From Verrucomicrobiales bacterium (GTDB taxonomy: Bacteria; Verrucomicrobiota; Verrucomicrobiia; Verrucomicrobiales; DEV007), in assembly GCA_030730365.1 (NCBI GenBank), contig JANQVJ010000056.1, positions 35,149 to 99,148 of the forward strand: a DNA stretch of 64,000 nt, in the 5' to 3' direction. Position 1 is the first letter of the stretch. Each line of letters opens with the position of its first letter. Shown piece by piece: positions 12,233-21,073 of the stretch. The position numbers were made by a program, and so were the translations under genes. The notes beneath the pieces were generated by a model, which was given only the letters and a program-made list of their open reading frames with translations, made no database searches and had not been told where the DNA came from.

Positions 12233-13114
12233 CTAAAGTCCGACTTTAAGACGGCAGGCTCGAATCGTATTGGCCATCAACATGGCGATGGTCATGCGTC
12301 CGACCCCGCCCGGCACGGGTGTGATGGCCTCACATTTGTCCTTCACCGCTTCGAAGTCGACGTCGCCGACGAGGCGGGATCCGCTTTTAGAAGCGGGGTC
12401 ATCGATGCGATTAATGCCCACATCGATGACGACAGCACCTTCTTTGAGATGATCAGGACCGATGAAATGGGGAATCCCGATTGCTGCAACGAGGATGTCG
12501 GCCTGGCGGGTCAGCGAGGGGAGGTCTTTCGTCCTCGAATGAGCGACAGTCACCGTCGCGTTGGCCCCTTTTCCTTTCCCCATGAGAAGAAGGGCGAGGC
12601 TTTTCCCCACGAGGAGACTGCGTCCCACGATGACGACATGCTTCCCTTCGGTCTCGATGCCGCTCTCGAGGAGCATGCGCTGACAGCCCGACGGCGTACA
12701 GGGAGCAAAGCCGGTCGGGTCATCCATCGCGAGCTTTCCGAGATTGACCGGGTGGAGGCCGTCGACATCCTTGGCCGGGTCGATCCGGCGTATCACCTCC
12801 TCTTCATCTAGGTGGCGGGGCAGCGGCATCTGCACGAGAATGCCATGGATGGCCTCGTCAGCATTCAACTCGTCAATCACCGCGAGCAAGTCACCCTGGC
12901 TAATGTCAGCGGGCTTTTCGATCTTGACCGAATGGAGGCCCAGCTCGCGACATTTGCGGTCTTTCGATCCGACGTAGGCTTTAGACGCCGGATCATCCCC
13001 CACGAGGACGACGGCGAGGCCGGGGAGATGGCCGGCGGCTTTCAATTCGGCGAATGAGGTCTCGCACTCGCGATAGACGACCTCGGCAATGGGGGCTCCT
13101 TCAATCAGTTTCAT
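12233..13114 (-). CDS. folD: bifunctional methylenetetrahydrofolate dehydrogenase/cyclohydrolase
   Basis: 293 residues. FolD motifs in order: [18 protein letters not shown] with the catalytic Lys region, [64 protein letters not shown] (Rossmann NADP site), and [19 protein letters not shown] at the end. It interconverts methylene-, methenyl- and formyl-tetrahydrofolate in the cytosol. Its start overlaps the end of the upstream acyltransferase gene by 14 bases, so the two are probably translated from one message. Confidence 0.96.
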   Translation of the reverse strand: MKLIEGAPIAEVVYRECETSFAELKAAGHLPGLAVVLVGDDPASKAYVGSKDRKCRELGLHSVKIEKPADISQGDLLAVIDELNADEAIHGILVQMPLPRHLDEEEVIRRIDPAKDVDGLHPVNLGKLAMDDPTGFAPCTPSGCQRMLLESGIETEGKHVVIVGRSLLVGKSLALLLMGKGKGANATVTVAHSRTKDLPSLTRQADILVAAIGIPHFIGPDHLKEGAVVIDVGINRIDDPASKSGSRLVGDVDFEAVKDKCEAITPVPGGVGRMTIAMLMANTIRACRLKVGL

Positions 13115-13775
13115 GGGCGGGATTCATTAAATGCTCAACGCGGAGACGCTCCGCTTCGAAGGTCTCATCATCAAGGCCGGATCGCACCTCGGTGCAGGGA
13201 CCGAGGTAGACGTCGACCGTGGTAAAGGGCTTAGGTAGGCGGAAGAGATCCCAACTTTTAAAAATCCAGCTCGATCCATACTCGATCCTGACAGGGAGGA
13301 TAAGGGCGCCGGTCACTTCGGCGAGCTTGATCACGCCCGGCCCCATTCGGTAGCGGGGACCGCGCGGGCCGTCAGGGACGATGGCAACATCGTAGCCATC
13401 GCGAATCCACTCGATCAGACCGAGCAGCGCAGCCGATCCGCGCCGGGAAGACGAACCGCGGACCGCGTCGCAGCCGAAACGCGCCACGAGGGCGGCGATG
13501 ATCTCCCCATCCCGGCTCGCGCTCGTGAGGACGGCGCCCTTTCGGGAAATGAGATACTTGTGGTAGACGGTCGGGAGCACAAAAATGCGGTTGTGCCAGA
13601 AGGTCCAGATCATGGGGCGTTTCGGAGGACTTCCCACAAGATCATCGGGGTCATGAAGTCGCCAGCGCATCGTGAGGGAAAGGAGGCGAATGAGGATCGC
13701 TCCGAACCATCCGATGCGGCGGGACTTGGGGGAGAGCTCACGGACCGCGCCCTCTTTCTCGGTAGATGAAGCCAT
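13101..13775 (-). CDS. lysophospholipid acyltransferase family protein (DUF374)
   Basis: 224 residues with one N-terminal hydrophobic segment (about 22-38). [32 protein letters not shown] and [24 protein letters not shown] match the DUF374 branch of the PlsC-like acyltransferases, where the HxxxxD box is replaced by this HNR...SRDGE pattern. Members acylate lipid A precursors or glycerolipids at the inner membrane. The gene lies 15 bases after xylB and overlaps folD; neither neighbour suggests the substrate. Confidence 0.85.
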   Translation of the reverse strand: MASSTEKEGAVRELSPKSRRIGWFGAILIRLLSLTMRWRLHDPDDLVGSPPKRPMIWTFWHNRIFVLPTVYHKYLISRKGAVLTSASRDGEIIAALVARFGCDAVRGSSSRRGSAALLGLIEWIRDGYDVAIVPDGPRGPRYRMGPGVIKLAEVTGALILPVRIEYGSSWIFKSWDLFRLPKPFTTVDVYLGPCTEVRSGLDDETFEAERLRVEHLMNPAHETD

Positions 13776-13790
13776 TCGCGGTTTCCTGGA

Positions 13791-15275
13791 TCAGAGGAGG
13801 CCCGCATCGCGGAGCACGGTGGTGAGGGCGATCTGTTTGTCAAGCTTATCGCGGTAAAGGGGGACGAGATCGGCGTCGGGAAGACAACGCGTTGTTTCGT
13901 CGAGCGAGACAAGCCTTGCGCAGAGGGCTTCGTAGCTCCCCTGCCCGTCGGCATGCGCCGCCTGAATCGCCCCGCCGAGACCGGCGCCCTCGGCCGTCGC
14001 GAGACTGACGACAGGAACTCCGAAAACATCCGCCGCGATCTGCCGCCAGACCGCACTCTTGCTCCCACCGCCCGTAAGTCGAATCTCACCCGGGGTCAAG
14101 CCGAGGGCATCGAAACGCCGCAGCCCGTAGGCAAGACCGAGTGTCGCACCTTCCATCGCAGCGCGCATCAGGTAGGCCGGACTCGCCGTGGCGGGATTGA
14201 GACCGTGGATGACACCGCTGCCGTTGGGGAGATTCGGCGTGCGCTCGCCATTCAGGTAGGGCAGGAAGCTCACTCCCCCCGCGGCGGCCGGAGCAGCGGC
14301 GACCTGGCGCTCCATCTCGGCGAGATCCCATCCGAACCAGCCACGCACCTGCTCGGTCACGACAGTCACATTCATCGTGCAGGCCAGTGGCAGCCAGTGA
14401 TCGGTGCTGTCGCAAAAGGAGGCGATCTCGCCGTTGGGATCGATGACGGGCTTTTCGGCGCAACCATAGAGGGTGCCCGAGGTTCCGAAACTCGCGGTGA
14501 TGATGCCATTCGCGATATTGCCGGTGCCAATCGCTCCCATCATGTTATCCCCTCCCCCGGCACTGATAATGACGTCGGAGCTCAGACCCCACTCGGCGGC
14601 GAGAACCGGCAGGAGTGTCCCGTGGGCGACCTTCGAGGAACCCAGCGCAGGCAGCATCGCGTGGACCGCCGGATCGATAAACTCAACGAGCTCCGTATCC
14701 CACTCGCGCGTGCGGACATTGAGTATCCCCGTGCCCGAGGCATCTCCGAATTCCATTCGCTTCACTCCGGTGAGGAAAAAATTGATGTAATCATGCGGAA
14801 GAAGGAATGAGCGGACCCTTTTGAAGTGATCGGGCTCGTTCTGCTTCAGCCAGAGGAGCTTGGGGATGGTGTAGCCGGGAAGCATCGTGTTCCCGGCCCG
14901 GGCAATAAGGCCTTCTTTTCCACCGAAAGCATCGGCGAACTGCCCGCACTGGGGCACGGTCGATGTATCGCACCACAGCTTGGCAGGCCGGATCACTTCA
15001 TCATGCTCATCGAGGACGACGAGTCCATGTTGCTGCCCGCTCACCCCGATACCACGGACGCTCGTCCGACGTGAACCGAGCTGCTCGAGGCAACTGGATA
15101 TCGTCGCTTTCACTGCGGCGATCCAATCGCCAGGGTGCTGCTCAAGATGCCCGGCGGGTAAGCCCGGGATCAATTCATAGGAGTGCGAAGCCTGAGCCAC
15201 GATCGCTCCGCTTTCGAGATCGAGCACGACCGCTTTGGTGCTCTGGGTTCCGCTATCGATACCGATGTATAACAT
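13791..15275 (-). CDS. xylB: xylulokinase (FGGY family)
   Basis: 494 residues from the ATG at 15275 (MLYIGIDSGTQSTKAVV); the longer frame to 15311 adds 12 residues without support. The N-terminal ATPase motif DSGTQSTK, GVSGQQHGLVVLDE, AGGGDNMMGAIGTGN and the C-terminal GLTPGEIRLTGGGSKSAVWRQIAADVFGVPV are characteristic of FGGY kinases and closest to xylulokinase. It phosphorylates D-xylulose for the pentose phosphate pathway. No xylose isomerase or transporter gene lies nearby, so the true substrate could be another ketopentose. Confidence 0.88.
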   Translation of the reverse strand: MLYIGIDSGTQSTKAVVLDLESGAIVAQASHSYELIPGLPAGHLEQHPGDWIAAVKATISSCLEQLGSRRTSVRGIGVSGQQHGLVVLDEHDEVIRPAKLWCDTSTVPQCGQFADAFGGKEGLIARAGNTMLPGYTIPKLLWLKQNEPDHFKRVRSFLLPHDYINFFLTGVKRMEFGDASGTGILNVRTREWDTELVEFIDPAVHAMLPALGSSKVAHGTLLPVLAAEWGLSSDVIISAGGGDNMMGAIGTGNIANGIITASFGTSGTLYGCAEKPVIDPNGEIASFCDSTDHWLPLACTMNVTVVTEQVRGWFGWDLAEMERQVAAAPAAAGGVSFLPYLNGERTPNLPNGSGVIHGLNPATASPAYLMRAAMEGATLGLAYGLRRFDALGLTPGEIRLTGGGSKSAVWRQIAADVFGVPVVSLATAEGAGLGGAIQAAHADGQGSYEALCARLVSLDETTRCLPDADLVPLYRDKLDKQIALTTVLRDAGLL

Positions 15276-15459
15276 GCGGTAATTGCTAGCGGCGAATCGC
15301 AACGGGATCAAGCCGCTCTTCGCGAAAGCGATTCATTTGAGGCTACCTAAGGGCAGGTGCGTAAAACCCCGAACGAAACCGAGGCGGAGGCCAGCCTCAG
15401 AAGGCCAGACTCAGAAGGGGCGCACCCGGAACGACCTCACAGAGGCGAGCCGGACGATC

Positions 15460-16140
15460 TCAACTCTTCGGCAGCAGCCCTTCTTTGAGCGCCTTGGCAA
15501 CTGCTCCGGTCATCGTATTAACGTGGAGCTTGCTGTAAATCCCACGAATGTGCTTGTCGACGGTGTGGAATGAGAGGTCGAGTTGATCGGCGATCTCCTT
15601 TTTGGTGAGGCCCTCGACCATTTGCTCGAGAACTTCCTTTTCACGCTCGGTCAGCCCGTAGTCACGGCTCTGGGGAGCGAGTTCGCTGAACATGTCAAGG
15701 ACACGACGGGCAATAAGCGCATTGATGGGCGCACCACCGGCGAGGATCTCGCGGATCGCATCGGGGATCTCTCCCATACTCGAAGTTTTAAGGAGATACC
15801 CGGAAGCACCGGCGCAGATTGCGTTGAAGACTTTCTCATTGTCGTCAAAGACGGAAAAAACGAGAATCTCGATTTCGGGGAGAGCCGTTTTGATTCGGCG
15901 AATCCCTTCGATTCCGCTCATGCCGGGGAGTCCAATGTCGAAAAGCATCACATCAGGTCGTTCGCCGGCGACGAGGGCCTCGATGGCGTCTTCGCAACGC
16001 TCATACTGATGGACACATTTCATGTCCTTCTGGCGGTCAAGAACTCGAGCCACGGTCCGACGGAGCGTCTCGTTGTCCTCCACCATCCAAACTCTCGTCG
16101 GTGCCTTGGTGGCTTCTTCGGTCTGCGTTTCCTCACTCAT
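15460..16140 (-). CDS. NarL/FixJ-type response regulator
   Basis: 226 residues. The receiver domain spans about 16-135, with acidic pocket E21/D22, phosphoacceptor D68 (LFDIGLPGMSG) and conserved K118. A LuxR-type helix-turn-helix follows at about 160-222 (LTEREKEVLEQMVEGLTKKEIADQLDLSFHTVDKHIRGIYSKLHV). It lies 63 bases downstream of the histidine kinase gene on the same strand, and the DesK/NarX type of that kinase is the expected partner for this regulator class. Targets are not evident in the window. Confidence 0.93.
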   Translation of the reverse strand: MSEETQTEEATKAPTRVWMVEDNETLRRTVARVLDRQKDMKCVHQYERCEDAIEALVAGERPDVMLFDIGLPGMSGIEGIRRIKTALPEIEILVFSVFDDNEKVFNAICAGASGYLLKTSSMGEIPDAIREILAGGAPINALIARRVLDMFSELAPQSRDYGLTEREKEVLEQMVEGLTKKEIADQLDLSFHTVDKHIRGIYSKLHVNTMTGAVAKALKEGLLPKS

Positions 16141-16203
16141 ACTCTTGATTTGATTTTAACTTGGCTGCAATGCAATCATTTGCATCCGAAAAATCTGACT
16201 CAT

Positions 16204-18303
16204 TTAGGGCATCGGGACCATCAACTGAACGGTCGTACCCTCGTTCAGGGAGCTGCGCACCTTGAGACTGCCACCAATGGCCTGAGCCCGCATCCGCAGG
16301 TTCCGCAGACCATTGCCCTCGCGGAACTCGTGATCGAGATTATTGAAGCCCTGTCCATTGTCGGCGATGCGCATCTGAAGCCGATTTCGCTTGCAATCAA
16401 TCTCGATCTCCACCGCGTTGGCTCCGGCATGACGGACGATGTTGTTGAGGGCCTCTTTGTAAATGAGGAAGATGTCGCGTTTGAACTCGAGCGGGAGCCT
16501 GTCATCGTGGGTCTCACCATGCACAACGAAGGAGTATTCGTGAGCTCGGAGCAACTTTGAAGCCGTCTCACGGAAACGCGTCAGCATCTGCTGCCAGGTC
16601 TCTTCGCCCGGCCGGATGAGCCAGACAATGTCACGCATCGACTCGATCGTCTTGTCCGCCGTCGCCTTGATGTCGGTGAGCTCCTCGATGACGAGGTCGG
16701 GCTCGTCCACTTCCGTTTTCCCCAACTCGGCGAGCAGGGCGATGCTACTAAGATTGCTCCCTATGTCGTCATGCAAGTCACTCGCGATGCGCTGTCGGAG
16801 CGCCTCCAGATCCCGACGACGCTTCACCCTGCCTCGAGAAAGTGCCACGAGGACGAAAGCGAGCACGCCCGCCACCCCGCTCGCCATGTAAGTAATGCCG
16901 TGCGTCACAGTGCGGTCGACAAGATTGAGCCGCGCTTCCTCTTTATCGAGCCAGCGCCGCACGAGACGGTTGCGCTTTAACAACTCGGAAAGCCAGGTTT
17001 CGTAAGAAACGAGGTTGCGACGGCTGCTGTAGCCATCGACGAGATAATCGGGCGACCAGTTCCCGCCCACGAGCGGATGCATCGCCGTGACCGTCTTCCC
17101 GACGGAGACCTTCCGGATGCCCGAATAAACGATGAGTTCAGCAAGATCAAACGAAATCCTCATCGGTGTCTTGTTGCCCTCGACCGAAACTCGCACGTAG
17201 CGGCCGTATCCGTCCTTGACCGGCACGATGAGCGGATTGGAGCCTATCATGCTGATCTGGGACGGGTTAAAATGTCCGACAAGCTCGGCCTCACGAAGGT
17301 CGGGCGACTCGGATATTTCAATCTTCATCGGATAGGGGAACCGCACGGTTGGATCCGGCACCGTCGCAGGTGGATCCGCGAGGATGATCTCGACCTGGTC
17401 TATCGCCATTGCTTCACCAAGGTCGACTTGGACCCAGCTCTGGATGGCCGGCTCCTCGGACCGGGCACGGAAGCCGAGGGTGGGACTCTCGACTTCCCCG
17501 TGCGGGATCCCCAGAGTGGTGATGCCGTCGCAAAGAAACTTCTGCGACCATTGATCGGCCCGTTCCTCACTGTCGAGCGCCGTGACCGCCTTGCCTACGG
17601 CGAGGTTGCGCCCTCCCTTTAAAACCATGATTTCACTAAGAGCAAAAACCTCCTGCCCTCCTGAAGGCGAACGCCACATCCCGGTAGCTGTGACACGAAT
17701 GTAGCGGCCCGAGTAGCCCTGAACTTCACGGTAGTAAGGCCATCGCTTCAACCCCACGGCCTCATCGGATCGTCCTTCGACAATGGTCTCGTAGTTACCG
17801 AAGCCAGCCTCGTTCGAGATGTCGATACGAAACCCCTTTGGAAAACCGTAGCCGTAAATGGTCTGATCATCGACTTCGGCAGTGACAGGAAAAAGGGCGA
17901 TACCGTCGGGACTGACCGGTTCCCCCATGTCGATCTGAACCCACTTCGGCCTTTGCTTGGCATTGCCCGAGTGGTAGCCAAATCCGGTGACCCGCTGGAT
18001 CTCCCTCGTCACTCGAGGCAACTTATCGAGCTGGACAATGATGTCTGCCTGAGCCTCTTCGAGGTCCCTAAGCTCGCGGTTGAAGAGCCGTGCAATGCGA
18101 TCCGCACTGGACTGGCGGGGATTGATGACCGGTTCAATGAGATCGGGCGGTAGAATATCGCGCAAATCACGCCCCCCGCTGAACTGGGAGCCGCTGTCGG
18201 GAAAGGGTGAGAGCTGCCCGAGCGACGGACCCGCCAATAGCAGAAGAGCCGCCGTAAGGGGCTTTCTGATCCACAAAGGAAGTCTGTAGGCAGGCGTTTT
18301 CAA
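16204..18303 (-). CDS. sensor histidine kinase with two discoidin-like modules
   Basis: The reading frame is open to 18423, but that start lies within one base of the terminator of the gene upstream, so a downstream start is chosen. TTG at 18303 gives a basic start plus the signal-like segment LTAALLLLAGPSLG; TTG at 18276 is as plausible. About 430 extracytoplasmic residues carry two F5/8-type (discoidin-like) modules (PKWVQIDMGEPVSPDGIALFP..GRYIRVTATG and SWVQVDLGEAMAIDQVEIIL..GRYVRVSVEG). One membrane span follows (GVAGVLAFVLVALS), then a HisKA_3-type box with the phosphorylated His at 511 in LHDDIGSN, and an HATPase domain (ADNGQGF, GNGLRNLRMRA). It pairs with the response regulator downstream. 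Confidence 0.88.
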   Translation of the reverse strand: MKTPAYRLPLWIRKPLTAALLLLAGPSLGQLSPFPDSGSQFSGGRDLRDILPPDLIEPVINPRQSSADRIARLFNRELRDLEEAQADIIVQLDKLPRVTREIQRVTGFGYHSGNAKQRPKWVQIDMGEPVSPDGIALFPVTAEVDDQTIYGYGFPKGFRIDISNEAGFGNYETIVEGRSDEAVGLKRWPYYREVQGYSGRYIRVTATGMWRSPSGGQEVFALSEIMVLKGGRNLAVGKAVTALDSEERADQWSQKFLCDGITTLGIPHGEVESPTLGFRARSEEPAIQSWVQVDLGEAMAIDQVEIILADPPATVPDPTVRFPYPMKIEISESPDLREAELVGHFNPSQISMIGSNPLIVPVKDGYGRYVRVSVEGNKTPMRISFDLAELIVYSGIRKVSVGKTVTAMHPLVGGNWSPDYLVDGYSSRRNLVSYETWLSELLKRNRLVRRWLDKEEARLNLVDRTVTHGITYMASGVAGVLAFVLVALSRGRVKRRRDLEALRQRIASDLHDDIGSNLSSIALLAELGKTEVDEPDLVIEELTDIKATADKTIESMRDIVWLIRPGEETWQQMLTRFRETASKLLRAHEYSFVVHGETHDDRLPLEFKRDIFLIYKEALNNIVRHAGANAVEIEIDCKRNRLQMRIADNGQGFNNLDHEFREGNGLRNLRMRAQAIGGSLKVRSSLNEGTTVQLMVPMP

Positions 18304-18423
18304 ATCGGGCCGGTTCAGGGACGGCGAAGCATACCACAAATCGGGACGGACTCCACCCCGACTGAGGCGCGACTGCGCTCTCTCCGCTCCTTGCGCGAAC
18401 CGGATCACCCCTCCGAGACGCAA

Positions 18424-18452
18424 AAAACCCCGAAGAACGCTCTCCGGGGTTT
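18424..18452 (-). terminator. intrinsic terminator downstream of the DUF5684-like gene
   Basis: AAAACCCCG and CGGGGTTTT arms flank a loop around AAGAACGCTCTC. On the minus strand the stem is followed by a T-run, about 32 bases after the stop at 18484. It lies at the 5' edge of the longest reading of the histidine kinase frame, which argues for a later kinase start. Confidence 0.8.
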
Positions 18453-18483
18453 TAGGTGATGAGAGAGGAGAATAAACGAAAAG

Positions 18484-18891
18484 TCAGGCAGCCGCGGCGG
18501 CGGGTCCGTGATAGCGGGCGCTACCGAAGCCAAGGATGGGGTAGAAAATGGGGCTCAGGAAGATAAGCCCCATCGCAAAACCAGTCCCTTTGCCGAAACT
18601 TTTCGCCAAATCGATCGCGATGATAAAGACAAAGACCAGATTCACGAAAGGAATCAGCAACATGACAATCCACCACAAAGGACGCCCCACGATCTCAAGG
18701 AGAACAATGAGGTTGTAGAACGGCACAAGACAAGCCCAGCCAGGCTTCCCTGCCTTAGCGAAGATCTTCCACATCGCGGCGATCAACACGGCGAGGAGAA
18801 CGAAATACAAAAGAGCCCCCCCGATTGCGACGGCGGCATCGCCGCCCCCGGGTTGATAGGTCTCAGTTTGAGCGAGCGTTAGTGTATACAT
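18484..18891 (-). CDS. small membrane protein, DUF5684-like
   Basis: 135 residues from the ATG at 18891 (MYTLTLAQTETYQ); an upstream ATG at 18939 would add 16 residues. Four hydrophobic segments surround a central WKIFAKAGKPGWACLVPFYNLIVLLEIVGRP. This 'K.G.PGWA.L.P.YN...L..I.G.P.WW' pattern is typical of DUF5684-type proteins, of unknown function and often near signal peptidases. The C-terminus is a run of alanines. A terminator follows it directly. Confidence 0.75.
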   Translation of the reverse strand: MYTLTLAQTETYQPGGGDAAVAIGGALLYFVLLAVLIAAMWKIFAKAGKPGWACLVPFYNLIVLLEIVGRPLWWIVMLLIPFVNLVFVFIIAIDLAKSFGKGTGFAMGLIFLSPIFYPILGFGSARYHGPAAAAA

Positions 18892-18994
18892 AGCGGTTAT
18901 GAACAAGCGGGTTAGTGAATGAAACTTATGAGCCAACACTGCTATTTACTCTTTTCGGCAGCCTTTTAGCAAGAACGAAGAGCCGCTGAGTTAT

Positions 18995-19939
18995 CTACTC
19001 TTTTCTCGAAAAAACCTCCCGCGCCGCCGCCGCGTCTCTCAGGATCTGCGCCTGGAGCGCTTCAAGCCCTTCGAATTTTTGCTCGGGACGGATAAATTCG
19101 ACAAACTCCACCTCGAGATCTTCGCCGTAAATCTCACTTTCGAGACCGAAGAGATGCACCTCGAGGAGTCGCTTCACCTCTCCCCCCTCGACCGTGGGAC
19201 GGTAGCCGAGATTGGCGACACCGTTCCACGAGTCACCCAAACCGGTCGCCCTCACCGCATAGACTCCGGTGGGAGGGAGCTGCTCGCTGTGAACCGTGAG
19301 ATTCGCGGTGGGGAATCCGATGGTGCGCCCGAGCTGGCGACCTTTGATGACGGTTCCGACGACAGTGTAGACCCGTCCCAGAAAGGCCGCCGCCACTTCA
19401 AAATCCCCTGCCGCGATTGCTTCACGGATACGGGTGCTGCTCACCCGCATGCCGCGGACCTCGACCGTCCCGACACCGGTGACGCCGAATCCGAAATATT
19501 TCCCGAGCGATTCGAGCAAAGTGATGTCGCCGGATCGACCTTTCCCAAATTGCCACCCCTGCCCCACGCAGATGCGGGCGATGCCCTCGGGCGGCGCCGC
19601 GGCGATGAGCGACTCCACAAACTGAGTTCCAGTCTGCTCGGCGAATTCACGGGTAAAAGGGACGACGAGAACGTGCCTTACTCCGTGGTGGCGCTCAAGG
19701 AGGTGCAACTTGTGAGCCGGGGCAGTGAGGAGTCGCGGGGCATTGCGCGGCGAAAGCAACTCGATGGGATGCGGGTCAAAGCTCACGACCACGACCGACC
19801 CTCCCGCCTCTCGGGCTGACTCCTGAGCCGCCTCGATGACCGCCCGATGGCCACAATGAATCCCGTCGAATACACCGATAGCGAGATGGAGCGGCCCCCT
19901 CACTCGACGCAAATCGGCGATGTCTGTCAGTATGTCCAT
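18995..19939 (-). CDS. ribF: bifunctional riboflavin kinase/FAD synthetase
   Basis: 314 residues. The N-terminal FAD synthetase (adenylyltransferase) domain shows AIGVFDGIHCGHRAVI and VVSFDPHPIELLSPRNAPRLLT, with STRIREAIAAGDFEVA. The C-terminal flavokinase domain begins GRTIGFPTANL and has GVYAV, GVANLGYRPTV and LEVHLF. It makes FMN and FAD from riboflavin. It follows truB by 33 bases, the common truB-ribF order. No FMN riboswitch precedes it. Confidence 0.96.
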   Translation of the reverse strand: MDILTDIADLRRVRGPLHLAIGVFDGIHCGHRAVIEAAQESAREAGGSVVVVSFDPHPIELLSPRNAPRLLTAPAHKLHLLERHHGVRHVLVVPFTREFAEQTGTQFVESLIAAAPPEGIARICVGQGWQFGKGRSGDITLLESLGKYFGFGVTGVGTVEVRGMRVSSTRIREAIAAGDFEVAAAFLGRVYTVVGTVIKGRQLGRTIGFPTANLTVHSEQLPPTGVYAVRATGLGDSWNGVANLGYRPTVEGGEVKRLLEVHLFGLESEIYGEDLEVEFVEFIRPEQKFEGLEALQAQILRDAAAAREVFSRKE

Positions 19940-19972
19940 GCTCTGCCGTTAAAGGCCGAGCCCTGAACCCCG

Positions 19973-20692
19973 TCAGGCCCCGCGCAAGCGAGACACCTCG
20001 GGCAGGGTCAGCATTTTCGAAATGATCTCGTTGCGATCACCGTGTTTTAATTCATCGAAGGTGACGGAACGCTCAAGATTGAACTTTCCCGAGCGAGTCC
20101 GCCGCAGTGACTTGAGGTGCGCACCGCAACCAAGGAGGGCCCCGATGTCGTGAGCGTAGGTCCGCACGTAGAAACCCTTGCTGCACTTCACCGTAAAATC
20201 GACGCAAGGAAGCTCAATCCCGTCGATGCGGTAGCTGTAGACGTGGACGAAACGCGGCTCGCGCACGACCTCCTTCCCTTGCCTCGCTAATTTATAGAGC
20301 GGCACCCCGTCCATTTTGATTGCCGAGACCATGGGAGGTATCTGGTAAAAGTCCCCTTTGAACTGCTCGAAGGCGGTATGGATCTCCTCTTCGGAAAAAT
20401 CACGCACCTCGCACTCCGTCTCCACCGTACCCTCGGCGTCCTGCGTATTCGTCGTCTTACCCAGCTCGAGCGAGCCGCTGTATTCCTTGTCTTCCGACAT
20501 CAGCAGATCCTGGATCTTCGTGGCCTTCCCGATTACGAGGATGAGCAGACCCGTCGCCATCGGGTCGAGCGTGCCGCAATGGCCGATTTTTTTCGTATTC
20601 AGGGTGCGCCGCGCCACCGCGACGACGTCGTGCGAGGTCATGTCCGGACCTTTATCGACCAGTAACACTCCATTGATGGGATCAGGACTCAT
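19973..20692 (-). CDS. truB: tRNA pseudouridine-55 synthase
   Basis: 239 residues. The start GVLLVDKGPDMTSHDVV and the catalytic box GHCGTLDPMATGLL, with the nucleophile D43, identify TruB. YSGSLELGKTTNTQDAEGTV and KCSKGFYVRTYAHDIGALLGCGAHLKSLRRTRSGKF are further family motifs. It isomerises U55 in the T-loop of tRNA. The protein is on the short side because a C-terminal PUA domain is missing, which is frequent. ribF follows on the same strand. Confidence 0.95.
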   Translation of the reverse strand: MSPDPINGVLLVDKGPDMTSHDVVAVARRTLNTKKIGHCGTLDPMATGLLILVIGKATKIQDLLMSEDKEYSGSLELGKTTNTQDAEGTVETECEVRDFSEEEIHTAFEQFKGDFYQIPPMVSAIKMDGVPLYKLARQGKEVVREPRFVHVYSYRIDGIELPCVDFTVKCSKGFYVRTYAHDIGALLGCGAHLKSLRRTRSGKFNLERSVTFDELKHGDRNEIISKMLTLPEVSRLRGA

Positions 20693-21073
20693 ATTTTCCG
20701 GGGATAACCGCCGGCCTAGCCGCGGGGGCGCGAAAAGTATCCCTCAGAAGGGGAATTGAAACCCTTTATTTCACCGTTTGCGCCCAGACTACCTTCAAAT
20801 CTCAGCCATTGCTTAAAATCCAACCCTCTTGATGAATTAATTTAATAAATTAATAATTTATTAATAAATTTAATAATAATAAGTTTTAATTTCGCAGAAT
20901 GCTTTACCGGACCATCCCCTCGCTGCCTGAATCGTGCGAAAGAGTTACCTCATTCCGACCATCGGACACCGCATCCTTGCCCTTTCCTGAAGTTCCCAAA
21001 TAGGCGCAAAGGCATGATCCTATCTTCTCATCCCCTCAGCTTCGCCCCTTCCGGAAGGATTTCTTTGCCATGG
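20693..21073. other. 381-base spacer with a 58-base A+T tract
   Basis: No gene seen. The centre (about 20835-20892) is almost pure A+T, in sharp contrast to its surroundings, and contains the inverted pair AATAAAT (20844-20850) and ATTTATT (20856-20862). It lies 140-200 bases upstream of truB on the minus strand. It may act as an UP element, a curved segment or a binding site for a nucleoid protein. Confidence 0.5.
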
